From contig CAWBFN010000001.1 in NCBI GenBank assembly GCA_963788125.1, positions 682,001-746,000 of the forward strand: DNA of 64,000 nucleotides, given 5' to 3'. The first letter of the stretch is position 1, and every line of letters starts with the position of its first letter. The position numbers were made by a program, and so were the translations under genes. This stretch comes from Bog-473 sp963788125 (GTDB lineage: Bacteria > Actinomycetota > Acidimicrobiia > Acidimicrobiales > RAAP-2). This document shows, in pieces, positions 17,709-26,004 of the stretch. The notes under the pieces were generated by a model. The model searched no databases. It saw only the letters and a program-made list of their open reading frames with translations, and was not told the DNA's origin.

Positions 17709-18452
17709 ATGGAAAGTCTCCGCCGTCACCGGGTCGCACTGTTCAACCTGGCCGCACTGCTCGTACCCCTGGGGCTCGCCGCCGCGCTGGTTCCCTTCCG
17801 GGCGACTTTTGCCAGCGCTGCGTCGGCGCTCGTGCTCATCGCCGCAGTGGTCGGCATCGCCGTGTTCGGCAACAGGACGGCCGGCTACCTCGCCGCGGTC
17901 TCCGCCGCACTGTGGTTCGACTTCTTTCTCACCAAACCCTACGAGAGGCTGGCGATCACCCAACGCCCGGACATAGAGACCGCGGTATGCCTCTTCGTCG
18001 TCGGGATCGTCGTGACCGAGTTGGCCGCCCGCCGTCGCCACCATCAGCAAGTGGCAGTCGAGGAGTCGGACTACCTCGGGCGGATTTACGGTGTTTCGGA
18101 GCTCGCGACCTCCGGGGTCCCCGCCAATGAGGTCATCGAGCGGGTGCGGGTGGAGCTGATCGACCTGCTCCATCTTCGAGGTTGCCGCTATGAGTCGGGA
18201 CCGTCGCCTCGCCCCGCTGTGCGGATCGAACACGAAGGGCACGTCATCGTCGCCGGGGGCGTGTGGGACGTTCCCCAGTTGGGGCTGCCCGGCCCCGAGC
18301 TCGAACTAGTGGTCCAGCGGGGGGATCAGACCCTGGGCCGCTTTGTGCTCACGCCGACCCCGGGCCATCCGGTGTCGTTTCAACGTCGAGTCGTCGCCGT
18401 CACCCTGGCCGACCAGGTCGGTGCCGTGCTACCCCAGCTTCGCCTGGTCTGA
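17709..18452 (+). CDS. Orphan KdpD-like DUF4118 membrane sensor without a kinase domain
   Basis: 247 residues. The N-terminal half has four hydrophobic segments and the DUF4118 signature (AAVSAALWFDFFLTKPYERLAI) found in KdpD, the K+ sensor kinase. After residue 120 a cytosolic region follows that is GAF-like in position but has no His-kinase H-box or ATPase domain. Complete by its own start and stop, so it is not obviously truncated. A K+-channel gene lies 1 kb upstream, which hints at K+ or turgor sensing. Similar orphan forms are common in Actinobacteria. Confidence 0.75.
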   Translation: MESLRRHRVALFNLAALLVPLGLAAALVPFRATFASAASALVLIAAVVGIAVFGNRTAGYLAAVSAALWFDFFLTKPYERLAITQRPDIETAVCLFVVGIVVTELAARRRHHQQVAVEESDYLGRIYGVSELATSGVPANEVIERVRVELIDLLHLRGCRYESGPSPRPAVRIEHEGHVIVAGGVWDVPQLGLPGPELELVVQRGDQTLGRFVLTPTPGHPVSFQRRVVAVTLADQVGAVLPQLRLV

Positions 18453-18464
18453 CCCCGCGGCAAC

Positions 18465-19478
18465 CTAGGCGGTGGCGAGCAGTGACGCCACGAACAGCAC
18501 GTAGCCCCCGATGATCAGCCAACCCGAGGCGCGGCTCAGCCCCCGCCCGGCGTAGGCGAGCGCGAGCGTCAGAACCGTGAGCCCCACATACCAACCGGCG
18601 ATCACGTACCCGGAGCCCGACGGCCGGGCCAGTCCGATGACCGTTGCGGGAATGAGCAGTCCGGCCACCACGTTTATGGTGTTGGAGTTGAGAGCAGTGC
18701 TCAGTGCGGCGGCCCCTCGCCCTCTCCTGGCCAGGTAGACGGCAGCCACCGCGTTGGGCAGGCTCGTCACGGCGGCCAGTACGAGGCCACCGATCACGAT
18801 TTCAGCTATCCCGAACCGCTGACCGAGCGATGACGCGCCACGCTCCATGCCGACGCTGGCCACCACGACCACCACCAACGCGCCTGCCGCGGTGAGCACG
18901 TCCCCTCGCGTCCCGCGCCGCGGATGGATCGCCACCTCCAACTCGATCTCCTCTTCGGCGATGGCCAGGCGTAGCCACGACATCCATCGGCGCGGGGTGT
19001 GAAGCTGCTGCAGGATCCGGCGAGGGGCTGCGAGAAGTGCCAAGTAGGAGATCAGGACCGCGAGGGACACGGCGAGCGCCAGGTCGGGAGAGAGGACACC
19101 GGCCACGCACAGGAAGCAGACGACCGAGACCGTGACGGCAATCGCTCCTCCCAGCAGCACGACCCTGCGATGGAGGCCGATCCGCCCCGCAACCACCGCG
19201 CCCAATCCGAGGAGGGCAGCCAGGTTGAAGACGTTCGAGCCGATAACGACTCCGGCACCGATGGTCTGCTGGTGATGCGAGAGGGCCGTGACCGACGCGG
19301 TGATCTCGGGCGCATCGGCGGCCAGGGCGGCGACCATCCCCAGCAGCGCCTCGGAGAGTCCCAACCGCCCTCCGACCCGCTCGAGCCGGACCACCAGCAC
19401 CCAGCTCGTGGCCAGGCTGGCGGCGGCTCCGAGCACGAATGCTGCAATGGAGAGTCCGACTGGCATGAATTTGCCCAA
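18465..19478 (-). CDS. Sodium/calcium exchanger-family membrane protein
   Basis: 337 residues with about ten hydrophobic helices in two inverted halves. The alpha-repeat signatures are AADAPEITASVTAL with GSNVFNLAALLG in half one, and AVTSLPNAVAAVYLARRG with NSNTINVVAGL in half two, as in the CaCA superfamily. The first repeat keeps an acidic PE, while the second has SLPNA where many exchangers have a Glu, so ion selectivity may differ from canonical Ca2+/cation antiport. A basic cytosolic loop (residues 165-190) separates the halves. It converges on the DUF4118 gene. Confidence 0.85.
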   Translation of the reverse strand: MGKFMPVGLSIAAFVLGAAASLATSWVLVVRLERVGGRLGLSEALLGMVAALAADAPEITASVTALSHHQQTIGAGVVIGSNVFNLAALLGLGAVVAGRIGLHRRVVLLGGAIAVTVSVVCFLCVAGVLSPDLALAVSLAVLISYLALLAAPRRILQQLHTPRRWMSWLRLAIAEEEIELEVAIHPRRGTRGDVLTAAGALVVVVVASVGMERGASSLGQRFGIAEIVIGGLVLAAVTSLPNAVAAVYLARRGRGAAALSTALNSNTINVVAGLLIPATVIGLARPSGSGYVIAGWYVGLTVLTLALAYAGRGLSRASGWLIIGGYVLFVASLLATA

Positions 19479-19578
19479 GAGGCTAGTGCGTGCACGGACC
19501 GGCCCGACGCTCGTACCCGGATCCCTGTGTCGGGTGATTGATCCAACTTTGGCAGTGAGACTACTATTTGTTCTCGAT

Positions 19579-19746
19579 ATGCCGATCGAAAGGCCCGAGG
19601 GCTGGGTGCCGAGGGATGTCGCGGAGGCTCAGGCGTATATCAACGAGTACGTGCGGGTTGGAGGGGGCGATCGATCCACGCTCGCCCTGTGCCGGCAGAT
19701 CCTGCAGACCAAGGACACCGTATTCACAGGCAAATCGGCCGGGTAG
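19579..19746 (+). CDS. Small hypothetical protein
   Basis: 55 residues from ATG 19579, starting MPIERPEGWVPRDVAEAQAY with one Cys and a basic C-terminus. Hydrophilic, probably soluble. No family is recognised; coding character rests only on composition and placement. It faces away from the exchanger gene and converges on the large secreted protein gene. Confidence 0.35.
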   Translation: MPIERPEGWVPRDVAEAQAYINEYVRVGGGDRSTLALCRQILQTKDTVFTGKSAG

Positions 19747-19797
19747 CGGACGACCTTCGAGCACCTTCGCTCTGCCCTTACCGAGCGAGCGAACGGA

Positions 19798-21888
19798 CTA
19801 CCACCCGGTTGCGGCGATGATCGAGCCGCTGAGGTGCACACCAGCCTCGCCCCCTTCGTAGGGCGCGTCTCCGAACGTGAAGACAGATCCATTCGCTGAT
19901 GCCACCCAGTAGCCGCCGCCATCTGAGGTCGTGAAAATGGCTGTCGCCGGGTCAGCCCCGGTGACGGCGCCGACCGGTCCACCGAGATCGGCGGCATCGC
20001 CGTAGGCGTAGACCGTACCGTTCGCCAAAAGGATCCAGTAACCACCGCCGTCGGTGGTGCGCACCGCCGAGGTGACAGGAGACCCTTGCGGTCCGGGTGC
20101 TCCAAAGTACGGAGCGTCTCCGAAGGTATAGACGCGTCCGGTCGCGGTGACGAGCCAATAGCCATTTCCAGTGGAATCGGGCATGACGGCGACGGCCGCG
20201 CCCGAACAGCCTCCGATGCCGGGACATGATCCCTCGAACTTGGCATCCCCAAAGGTGAACACCCCACCGTCAGAGGCGACCATGAAGTAACCGCCGCCGC
20301 CGGCTGACGGGACCATGCCCACGATCGGGGCGTTCAATCTTTTCGGGCTCGACGACCCGGCCGGGGCAAAGCCAAGTCCGGGGATGGAGCCGTAGTAGGC
20401 GGCATTGCCGAAAGTAAAAATTCCCCCGTCCGAAGCCACCAGCCAGTAGCCCGCATCATTTGCGGTGGGGGTAATTCCCACAACTGGTCTCTGCAGCACC
20501 AATGAGCCTGTCGACCCATAGAACTGTGCCGATCCGAAACTGAATATCCCGCCGTCCGAGCCCGCCAGCCAGTAGCCGTGACTGCTGGTGCTCGGAGAGG
20601 TAATCACCGGAGGTGGAGTCGGAGTCGGTGTGGATGATGGAGCGGCGCTGGTTACGTAGAACGGCTGGTTGTTGTCGCCGTCCGTGTTGCCGTCATAGCC
20701 CACGGCCGTGCAGGCCGTGGAACTCGTGCAGCTGATACTGCTGAGGTCCTCGCCGCCGAGCGGGAACCCGCTGATCGTCGTCGGTGAACCCCATACGCCG
20801 TCGGTTTCGGTCACATAACCGGAGCCGAGAGCGGTGCAGTCGCTCGCATCCACGCAACTCACACTGGTCATGTCGATACCGGGCAGCCCAAAGGAGCTCC
20901 ATGCTCCGTCGTTCAGGGTGCTGTAGTCGTTATTGCCAACCGCCGTGCAGCTGCCGGCCGTGGGACAGTCGATGGCGACCAAGTCGGGGCTCGCCGCCAG
21001 TAATTGGGGCTGGCCCCACACGCCGGACGATTCCTCGACGACGTACGGCGTGCCCCCGCTGTCGGTGCCCAGGGCATAACAGACGTTGATGGTGGGGCAG
21101 CTCACGCTGGTCAGGTTCGACGAAGTTGTATTTGGCGGAGGCGCGAGCACGGTGTCCGGACCCCACACTCCGTCTGTTTCGATGGCTGCGGCGGCGGTAC
21201 TCGGACCGGTGTCCTCGACATAGCCGATCGTGCCAACCGCCACGCAATAGCCCAGGGCGGGGCAGCTGACATCGTCCATGTCACTGCCATCCCCGACTGT
21301 GCCCGAGAACGTGGTGACCGGACCCCACACCCCACTCGTTTCGGTGGCATACGTCGGTTCGTGCGCTCCCGCTCCATGGTCCTCCCCGCTGTCCCCGACG
21401 GCCGTGCAGTCTCCGGGGGCATCGCAACTAACGGAGATCAACCTCGATTCGGTGAGACTTCCCCCACCTGGAAAGAGGAAGAGGTCACCCCAAATCCCAT
21501 TTGATTCGGTGACGGCGATGGGCGTCGGGCCGCTCGTCGACGTTTCGTTCGTTACACCCACCGCTGTGCAGTCCGTGGGATCGGCACAACTCACGCCTGT
21601 GAACTGGCCACCGTTAGGAGTCGGGATTTGGGTAGGTGTACTCCACGAGACCGTTGCCGCAGCGACCACGCTCGGGGAGACAAACAGCGCAGCGGAGGCC
21701 ACGATGACGATCACCCCTCCGAGCGGCACGAACGCCCTCACCATCCTGCGCCGTCGTGTCTCCTGCGTCGTTGGCATCCGTCGATCGCTTAGCCCTAACC
21801 GTCGCATGGTATGTGGCCCCCCACCGGATGTCCCCATCTTCATAGCCAACTGTAGTTGTTGCCCATGGTCGGGATCACTAAGGTCCAA
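19798..21888 (-). CDS. Large secreted protein with seven Cys-pair repeats and six GYWL repeats
   Basis: About 670-696 residues; TTG 21888 is the longest start, with ATGs at about 21837 and 21807 in frame. A signal peptide (PLGGVIVIVASAALFVSPSVVAA) is followed by seven units of 37-55 residues, each with SCxxxxxCTAVG and a GVWG segment, which suggests disulphide-pinned blades of a seven-bladed propeller. A Thr/Pro linker (PSSTPTPTPPPVIT) leads to six units with GYWLxxSDGGIFxFGxAxFYG, a second propeller-like array, where units four to six are more divergent. Role unknown; surface adhesion or wall binding is inferred. A paralogue of the second array lies across the tRNA at 22677-25520. Confidence 0.85.
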   Translation of the reverse strand: MDLSDPDHGQQLQLAMKMGTSGGGPHTMRRLGLSDRRMPTTQETRRRRMVRAFVPLGGVIVIVASAALFVSPSVVAAATVSWSTPTQIPTPNGGQFTGVSCADPTDCTAVGVTNETSTSGPTPIAVTESNGIWGDLFLFPGGGSLTESRLISVSCDAPGDCTAVGDSGEDHGAGAHEPTYATETSGVWGPVTTFSGTVGDGSDMDDVSCPALGYCVAVGTIGYVEDTGPSTAAAAIETDGVWGPDTVLAPPPNTTSSNLTSVSCPTINVCYALGTDSGGTPYVVEESSGVWGQPQLLAASPDLVAIDCPTAGSCTAVGNNDYSTLNDGAWSSFGLPGIDMTSVSCVDASDCTALGSGYVTETDGVWGSPTTISGFPLGGEDLSSISCTSSTACTAVGYDGNTDGDNNQPFYVTSAAPSSTPTPTPPPVITSPSTSSHGYWLAGSDGGIFSFGSAQFYGSTGSLVLQRPVVGITPTANDAGYWLVASDGGIFTFGNAAYYGSIPGLGFAPAGSSSPKRLNAPIVGMVPSAGGGGYFMVASDGGVFTFGDAKFEGSCPGIGGCSGAAVAVMPDSTGNGYWLVTATGRVYTFGDAPYFGAPGPQGSPVTSAVRTTDGGGYWILLANGTVYAYGDAADLGGPVGAVTGADPATAIFTTSDGGGYWVASANGSVFTFGDAPYEGGEAGVHLSGSIIAATGW

Positions 21889-22219
21889 AGTCCCAAATGA
21901 AGGTCAGTCGAGTTGGAGCGGGCGGCCACTACGTACTCAGGGGAGCCATGATCGCGGTTGCCGATCGCCATGGTGACCGACTGGGGGTAAGTTCCATTGC
22001 TACGAACATACGTTCGATGTTGGCTCTTCGCAAGTCTCCTGGGGTTTCCCTTATTCCAGAGTTCCTGGCGTTCACTCCCTCCAGGGACCACATCTGGCCT
22101 CGGCTACGATGACCATGTCATTTCGAAATCGAATCCGCGTTGCTACTGCGGTAGCGACGTGAAATCGGTGGGTGGGGTAGGGGAGTAGCGGAACACTCTC
22201 TGACCTGGGAGACGGCAAG
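21889..22219. other. Intergenic region upstream of the secreted protein and tRNA-Pro
   Basis: 331 bp of non-coding sequence of lower G+C than the flanks. It should contain the promoter for the leftward secreted-protein gene and that of the rightward tRNA. No clear -35/-10 pair or operator could be assigned. Confidence 0.5.
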
Positions 22220-22294
22220 CGGGCTGTGGCGCAGCTTGGTTAGCGCGCTTGACTGGGGGTCAAGAGGTCCCGGGTTCAAATCCCGGCAGCCCGA
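22220..22294 (+). tRNA. tRNA-Pro (anticodon GGG)
   Basis: 75 nt cloverleaf. The acceptor stem CGGGCTG pairs with CAGCCCG, with an A discriminator base. The D arm is GCGCAGCTTGGTTAGCGC, the anticodon stem is CTTGA/TCAAG around a 7-nt loop CTGGGGG (anticodon GGG), and the T arm is CCGGGTTCAAATCCCGG. CCA is not encoded. Its 3' half is the target-site repeat of the adjacent island. Confidence 0.97.
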
Positions 22295-22295
22295 C
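22253..22295 (+). repeat. Attachment-site-like direct repeat, left copy (3' half of tRNA-Pro)
   Basis: 43 bp from the anticodon loop to one base beyond the tRNA are identical to 27013-27055. Identity stops at once on both sides (GA versus AC before, G versus T after). This is the pattern left by site-specific integration into a tRNA 3' end, where the element restores the gene at one junction and leaves a partial copy at the other. Confidence 0.9.
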
Positions 22296-22676
22296 GTAAA
22301 GGTGCAATTCAGCGGCTGTGCCTCAATCGTGACAGAGCGCACACAATCTTCGAGGGAGCTAAGTGCGGAGCTATCGAGGCAATCGAGAGGGCACTCGAGT
22401 ACGGGAGCCTCTCGGTGTCACAGGGTTGCACGCTTACGTCAGGCGATAAATCCAGGTCCATACCTTGCGATTGATCCCAGTCCAAGCACCCACTGAAAGA
22501 GGAGTCCATGAGCCGACCAGGACTTGTCGATCAACACGATCATTTACTATACAAGAGCTTGTGGCGACGGCTCCTTTTGCGGAATGAGGGGCTCCGCCGA
22601 TCTGGGTGTTTTCTTGGTTCCGACTAGGCGAGGCTAGGCCCATGAGGGCCCTAGGGCTGCCGAGAACGATGACTGC
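22296..22676. other. Island-left non-coding stretch
   Basis: 381 bp between the tRNA and the stop of the leftward repeat-protein gene. No ORF here looks coding by composition, and no convincing hairpin stands out. It would hold the terminator for the leftward gene and possibly recombination arm sites. Confidence 0.45.
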
Positions 22677-25520
22677 TCAGCGGGCCATGCCCACCACGTC
22701 ATCAGTCCCGGTCCCTCCCAAGCTCCCGAAGAACGGGGCGTCGCCATAGGAGAAGACACCACCATCGGACGCGGTGAACCAGTACCCCTGACCGTCGGGG
22801 GTCGGGGTCATGCCGACGATGGGACTCTTGAGACGTATGTTCCCCGTGGAGCCAAAGAACGGCGCATCGCCGAAGGTGAAGATGCCTCCGTCAGAGGCCA
22901 CCAGCCAATACCCCTTTCCATCGGGTGTGGTCGCCATGCCCACAATGGGCTTGTTCAGATGGATGGCGCCGGTCGAGCCGTAGAAGGCGGCATCGCCGAA
23001 GGTGAAGATGCCTCCGTCAGAGGCCACCAGCCAATACCCCTTTCCATCGGGTGTGGTCGCCATGCCCACAATGGGCTTGTTCAGATGGATGGCGCCGGTC
23101 GAGCCGTAGAACTGGGCGTCGCCGAAGGAGAAGATGCCGCCGTCGGTGGCTACCAGCCAGTACCCCTTTCCATCGGGTGTGGCCGCCATCCCCACAATGG
23201 GCTTGTTCAGATGGATGGCGCCCGTCGAGCCGTAGAACTGGGCGTCGCCGAAGGAGAAGATGCCGCCGTCGGTGGCTACCATCCAATAGCCATCGCGGTC
23301 AGCCGTCGGCGTGATGGCGACCACCGGCCGGTTGAGATGCAGGTTGCCAGTCGATCCGTAGAACTGCGCTGAACCGAAGGTGAAGATCCCCCCGTCAGAC
23401 CCCACCAGCCAGTAGCCGTCGTTGGCGGCTGGGACCACCGGAGGAGTTCCGCCGCTGCCACCTGTGTTGAAGGTGGCCGAGGTGGCCGCGCTGTACGCGG
23501 GCGTGCTCGAGGCCGTCAGCGTGTAGCCGGTACCAGCCGTGTTGATGGAGAGACCCGAGAAGGTGGCGATGCCCGAGGCCACCGTGACGGCCGAGCCGCC
23601 ACTGAGCGTCCCACCGGCAGGGTTGGTCCCGATGGCCAGGCTCACCTGGGTGGTGTTGTCAAAGGTCTCGATGTCGCCGTTGGCGTCCTCGACCGCCACC
23701 TTCACCGCCGGGGTGATGACCGCACCGGCGACCGTGTTGGAGGGGCCCTGGACGAAGGCCAGCTTGGCTGCGGGCTTCTGGTTCACCGTGAGCGCGTAGA
23801 GGTTGCCCGCCATGTCGCCTTCGTACAGCGTGCCGTCGGCGATGGACGGAGGACCCCAGAATGTGCCTGTGCCAGCGTAGGTGAACAGTGACGCTCCGGT
23901 CGCCGCTGAGAGGACCGCGATGTTGTTGCCTTCGCCCACGGCGACGACGCCGCCGGACGCGCTGGTCACTCCGCCGAGCACGTAGCCGCCGTCTGTGAAG
24001 CAGTGCTGCCAGATGAAGGCGCCCGTCGATGGATTCAAGGCATTCAGGGAACCCGAACAGCTGTTCGTGGCATCACCGCCGACGTACAGCGTCGTGCCAT
24101 CGAACGCCGCGGAGGCAACGTCACCCTGTCCAGTCGTTGGATCGCCGCCGCCAATCGCGATCTGGGTGCTCCAGACCGGTCCGGACGGGAGCGCGCCGCG
24201 CTCGAACGCGTAGAAGATGCCGTTCTTATTGATCACGCCGACCAGAGGCTCCGATTGCCCTCCGATGACGCCGTTGAACAGCGTCGGCGTGGCGCCGAAG
24301 TCGCTGTCGTCTGACTGCTGTGCCGGGGGCACCGCCCACGAGCCCACCAGGCTCAGGTCCGAAGCGTTCACCTCGACCACTGCCGCGGCGAGGGGTTCGC
24401 TGGTGCAGCCGCCGGGGGGGGGTTTGCTGCCGGTGCCGAAGTAGATGGTGCCGGCGGCTGCGTCAACCGTCGGCGAGCTCCATACGCCGCCGCCCGTGCA
24501 TCCATTGGGAACAACGTCAAAGGTGTTCTGCAGCGCACCGGTGACCCGGTTGAGCTGAAGGAGTTGACCCTGGATCTCCGGACAGCTGCTGCCGGAGTCA
24601 GTGCCTCCACCGAACGAAGCGACACCGATATAGACACTGTTGCCGAACACGGCCGGCGACGACCATACGAAATACTCCGAGTTCGGTCCGACCGCGTACG
24701 ACCAGAGCACCGCGCCGGTCGCTGCGTTCAACGCGTACATCTTCGCGTCGCCGCCGCCGACATAGAGGACCGACGTCGCCGTCCCGACCGGAACGTCCGT
24801 CGTGACCGTCGCCGTGCTCGCGACGCCTGCTTCAGAGGGGTCGGTGCAGCCCGAAGAGGTATCAGTTCCCAAGTTCTGCTGCCACACGAGGTTCCCCGAC
24901 GTCGTGGTCGCTCGCTCGTAGCCGTCGAATGATCCCCAGTAGACCAATCCGTTCGACACGATCGGTTGGGAGAACACGCCGTGGGACGGCCCGGCATCAG
25001 ACGTCTGCCAGGCAAGTCCCAGATTCGGGACGGACGTCGGATTGAACCCGCTTTCACTCGAGGCAAAGCCGCTGTGGTCATTGCCCCCCAAGTACGTCGT
25101 CCAGTCCGACGACGCAGTGACGTTGAAGGCGGCCGAGGTGGCCGCGGCATACGTGGGCGTGCTCGAGGCCGTCAGCGTGTAGCCGGTACCAGCCGTGTTG
25201 ATGGAGAGACCCGAGAAGGTGGCGATGCCCGAGGCCACCGTGACGGCCGAGCCGCCACTGAGCGTCCCACCGGCAGGGTTGGTCCCGATGGCCAGGCTCA
25301 CCTTGGTGGTGTTGTCAGAGGTCTCGACGTTGCCGTTGGCGTCCTCGACCGCCACCGTCACCGCCGGGGTGATGACCGCACCGGCGCCGGCGTTGGAGGG
25401 GCCCTGGACGAAGCCCAGCTTGGCAGGTGGGCCGGCAGCGGCAGCGGGCGACACGATGCTGAGCATGGCCGCGGCGAGGATGAGGGCGGTGCCGAGTGAA
25501 ACGTAGTGAGGTCGGTTCAT
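22677..25520 (-). CDS. Secreted PQQ-propeller protein with duplicated Ig-like units and six GYWL repeats
   Basis: 947 residues. Signal peptide 1-28 (ALILAAAMLSIVSPAAAA). An invasin/Big-like unit (KLGFVQGPSN to TLTASSTP, about 32-130), a PQQ-type beta-propeller (about 140-610; LYVGGGDAKMYALNAATGAVLWSY is a typical blade), a second nearly identical Big-like unit (about 617-715), then six units of 42 residues of the GYWLVASDGGIFTFGDA type, ending in VVGMAR. No cell-wall anchor is seen. The start ATG is followed by a basic n-region. It sits inside the tRNA-bounded island, and its C-terminal array is paralogous to that at 19798-21888. An extracellular binding role is inferred. Confidence 0.9.
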   Translation of the reverse strand: MNRPHYVSLGTALILAAAMLSIVSPAAAAGPPAKLGFVQGPSNAGAGAVITPAVTVAVEDANGNVETSDNTTKVSLAIGTNPAGGTLSGGSAVTVASGIATFSGLSINTAGTGYTLTASSTPTYAAATSAAFNVTASSDWTTYLGGNDHSGFASSESGFNPTSVPNLGLAWQTSDAGPSHGVFSQPIVSNGLVYWGSFDGYERATTTSGNLVWQQNLGTDTSSGCTDPSEAGVASTATVTTDVPVGTATSVLYVGGGDAKMYALNAATGAVLWSYAVGPNSEYFVWSSPAVFGNSVYIGVASFGGGTDSGSSCPEIQGQLLQLNRVTGALQNTFDVVPNGCTGGGVWSSPTVDAAAGTIYFGTGSKPPPGGCTSEPLAAAVVEVNASDLSLVGSWAVPPAQQSDDSDFGATPTLFNGVIGGQSEPLVGVINKNGIFYAFERGALPSGPVWSTQIAIGGGDPTTGQGDVASAAFDGTTLYVGGDATNSCSGSLNALNPSTGAFIWQHCFTDGGYVLGGVTSASGGVVAVGEGNNIAVLSAATGASLFTYAGTGTFWGPPSIADGTLYEGDMAGNLYALTVNQKPAAKLAFVQGPSNTVAGAVITPAVKVAVEDANGDIETFDNTTQVSLAIGTNPAGGTLSGGSAVTVASGIATFSGLSINTAGTGYTLTASSTPAYSAATSATFNTGGSGGTPPVVPAANDGYWLVGSDGGIFTFGSAQFYGSTGNLHLNRPVVAITPTADRDGYWMVATDGGIFSFGDAQFYGSTGAIHLNKPIVGMAATPDGKGYWLVATDGGIFSFGDAQFYGSTGAIHLNKPIVGMATTPDGKGYWLVASDGGIFTFGDAAFYGSTGAIHLNKPIVGMATTPDGKGYWLVASDGGIFTFGDAPFFGSTGNIRLKSPIVGMTPTPDGQGYWFTASDGGVFSYGDAPFFGSLGGTGTDDVVGMAR
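22725..23410 (-). repeat. 126-bp tandem repeat array (42-residue GYWL units)
   Basis: Six in-frame copies with an exact 126-bp period; corresponding GATG positions fall at 22881, 23007, 23133 and 23259. The central copies are almost identical at the DNA level, including synonymous sites, while the end copies are diverged, the pattern expected of recent central expansion. Confidence 0.9.
23469..23767 (-). repeat. Direct repeat of about 300 bp (Big-like unit, second copy)
   Basis: Nearly identical to 25125-25423 at a constant offset of 1656 bp, covering the same Big-like unit on both sides of the PQQ propeller. Only scattered substitutions separate the copies, so recombination between them would delete the propeller in frame. 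Confidence 0.85.
25125..25423 (-). repeat. Direct repeat of about 300 bp (Big-like unit, first copy)
   Basis: Partner of 23469-23767. This copy directly follows the signal peptide of the secreted PQQ protein. Confidence 0.85.
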
Positions 25521-25704
25521 GGTGGGCCTGCTGTCCCGACCCCGACGACCACAACAGTCAGAATCTTCATTGGTTTCTTCACTGCGTTCCCCTATTCACG
25601 AGGGCGCGATAACCCGGCGAAGGGGCCGACTTGACTGTTCACTACAAGAATGGGCGAGCCAAATCACCGTTGGGGCAACGTATTCTCAACGGTTGCCCAA
25701 CTAG

Positions 25705-26004
25705 ACATGTCAGACGCAACCCTCGCCTATAGCTCCGACGACCACCCCAGCTGGAACCGCGGGTCGTCAGTCCAATGCGGCCAGTGACCAAGCTGCCGTC
25801 AAGCAAGACGTATCCTCAATACAGGCGTACACGGCGGATCAGCAAAAACTCCAAGGTGCCATCAATCAGGCGCAGGGACAAGGGTCCGCGGGACAGGTCG
25901 TAGCAAATAACGATGAATTCCAGTTGAACATCATTCTCGGTTTGCTGAAAGTGGCACAAGCCAAGTCCCAACAAGACGCTGCGTACTTGGCCAGCGCTTC
26001 CTAG
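25705..26004 (+). pseudogene. Start-less ORF remnant
   Basis: An open frame of 99 codons bounded by TAG at 25702 and TAG at 26002. It has no ATG, GTG or TTG before its last third. Its translation is coherent: a Thr/Pro-rich stretch (QPSPIAPTTTPAGTAGRQSN) followed by a Gln/Ala-rich helical region (QAAVKQDVSSIQAYTADQQK) ending YLASAS. This looks like the tail of a longer, possibly secreted, protein whose 5' part was lost or frameshifted. The next ORF continues in the same frame straight after its stop. An ATG at 25708 in another frame gives only 26 residues. Confidence 0.4.

Noticed and set aside
22725..23410. CRISPR-like regular repeats
   Set aside because: The 126-bp units have no spacers, are in frame and encode conserved 42-residue units; no cas genes are present.
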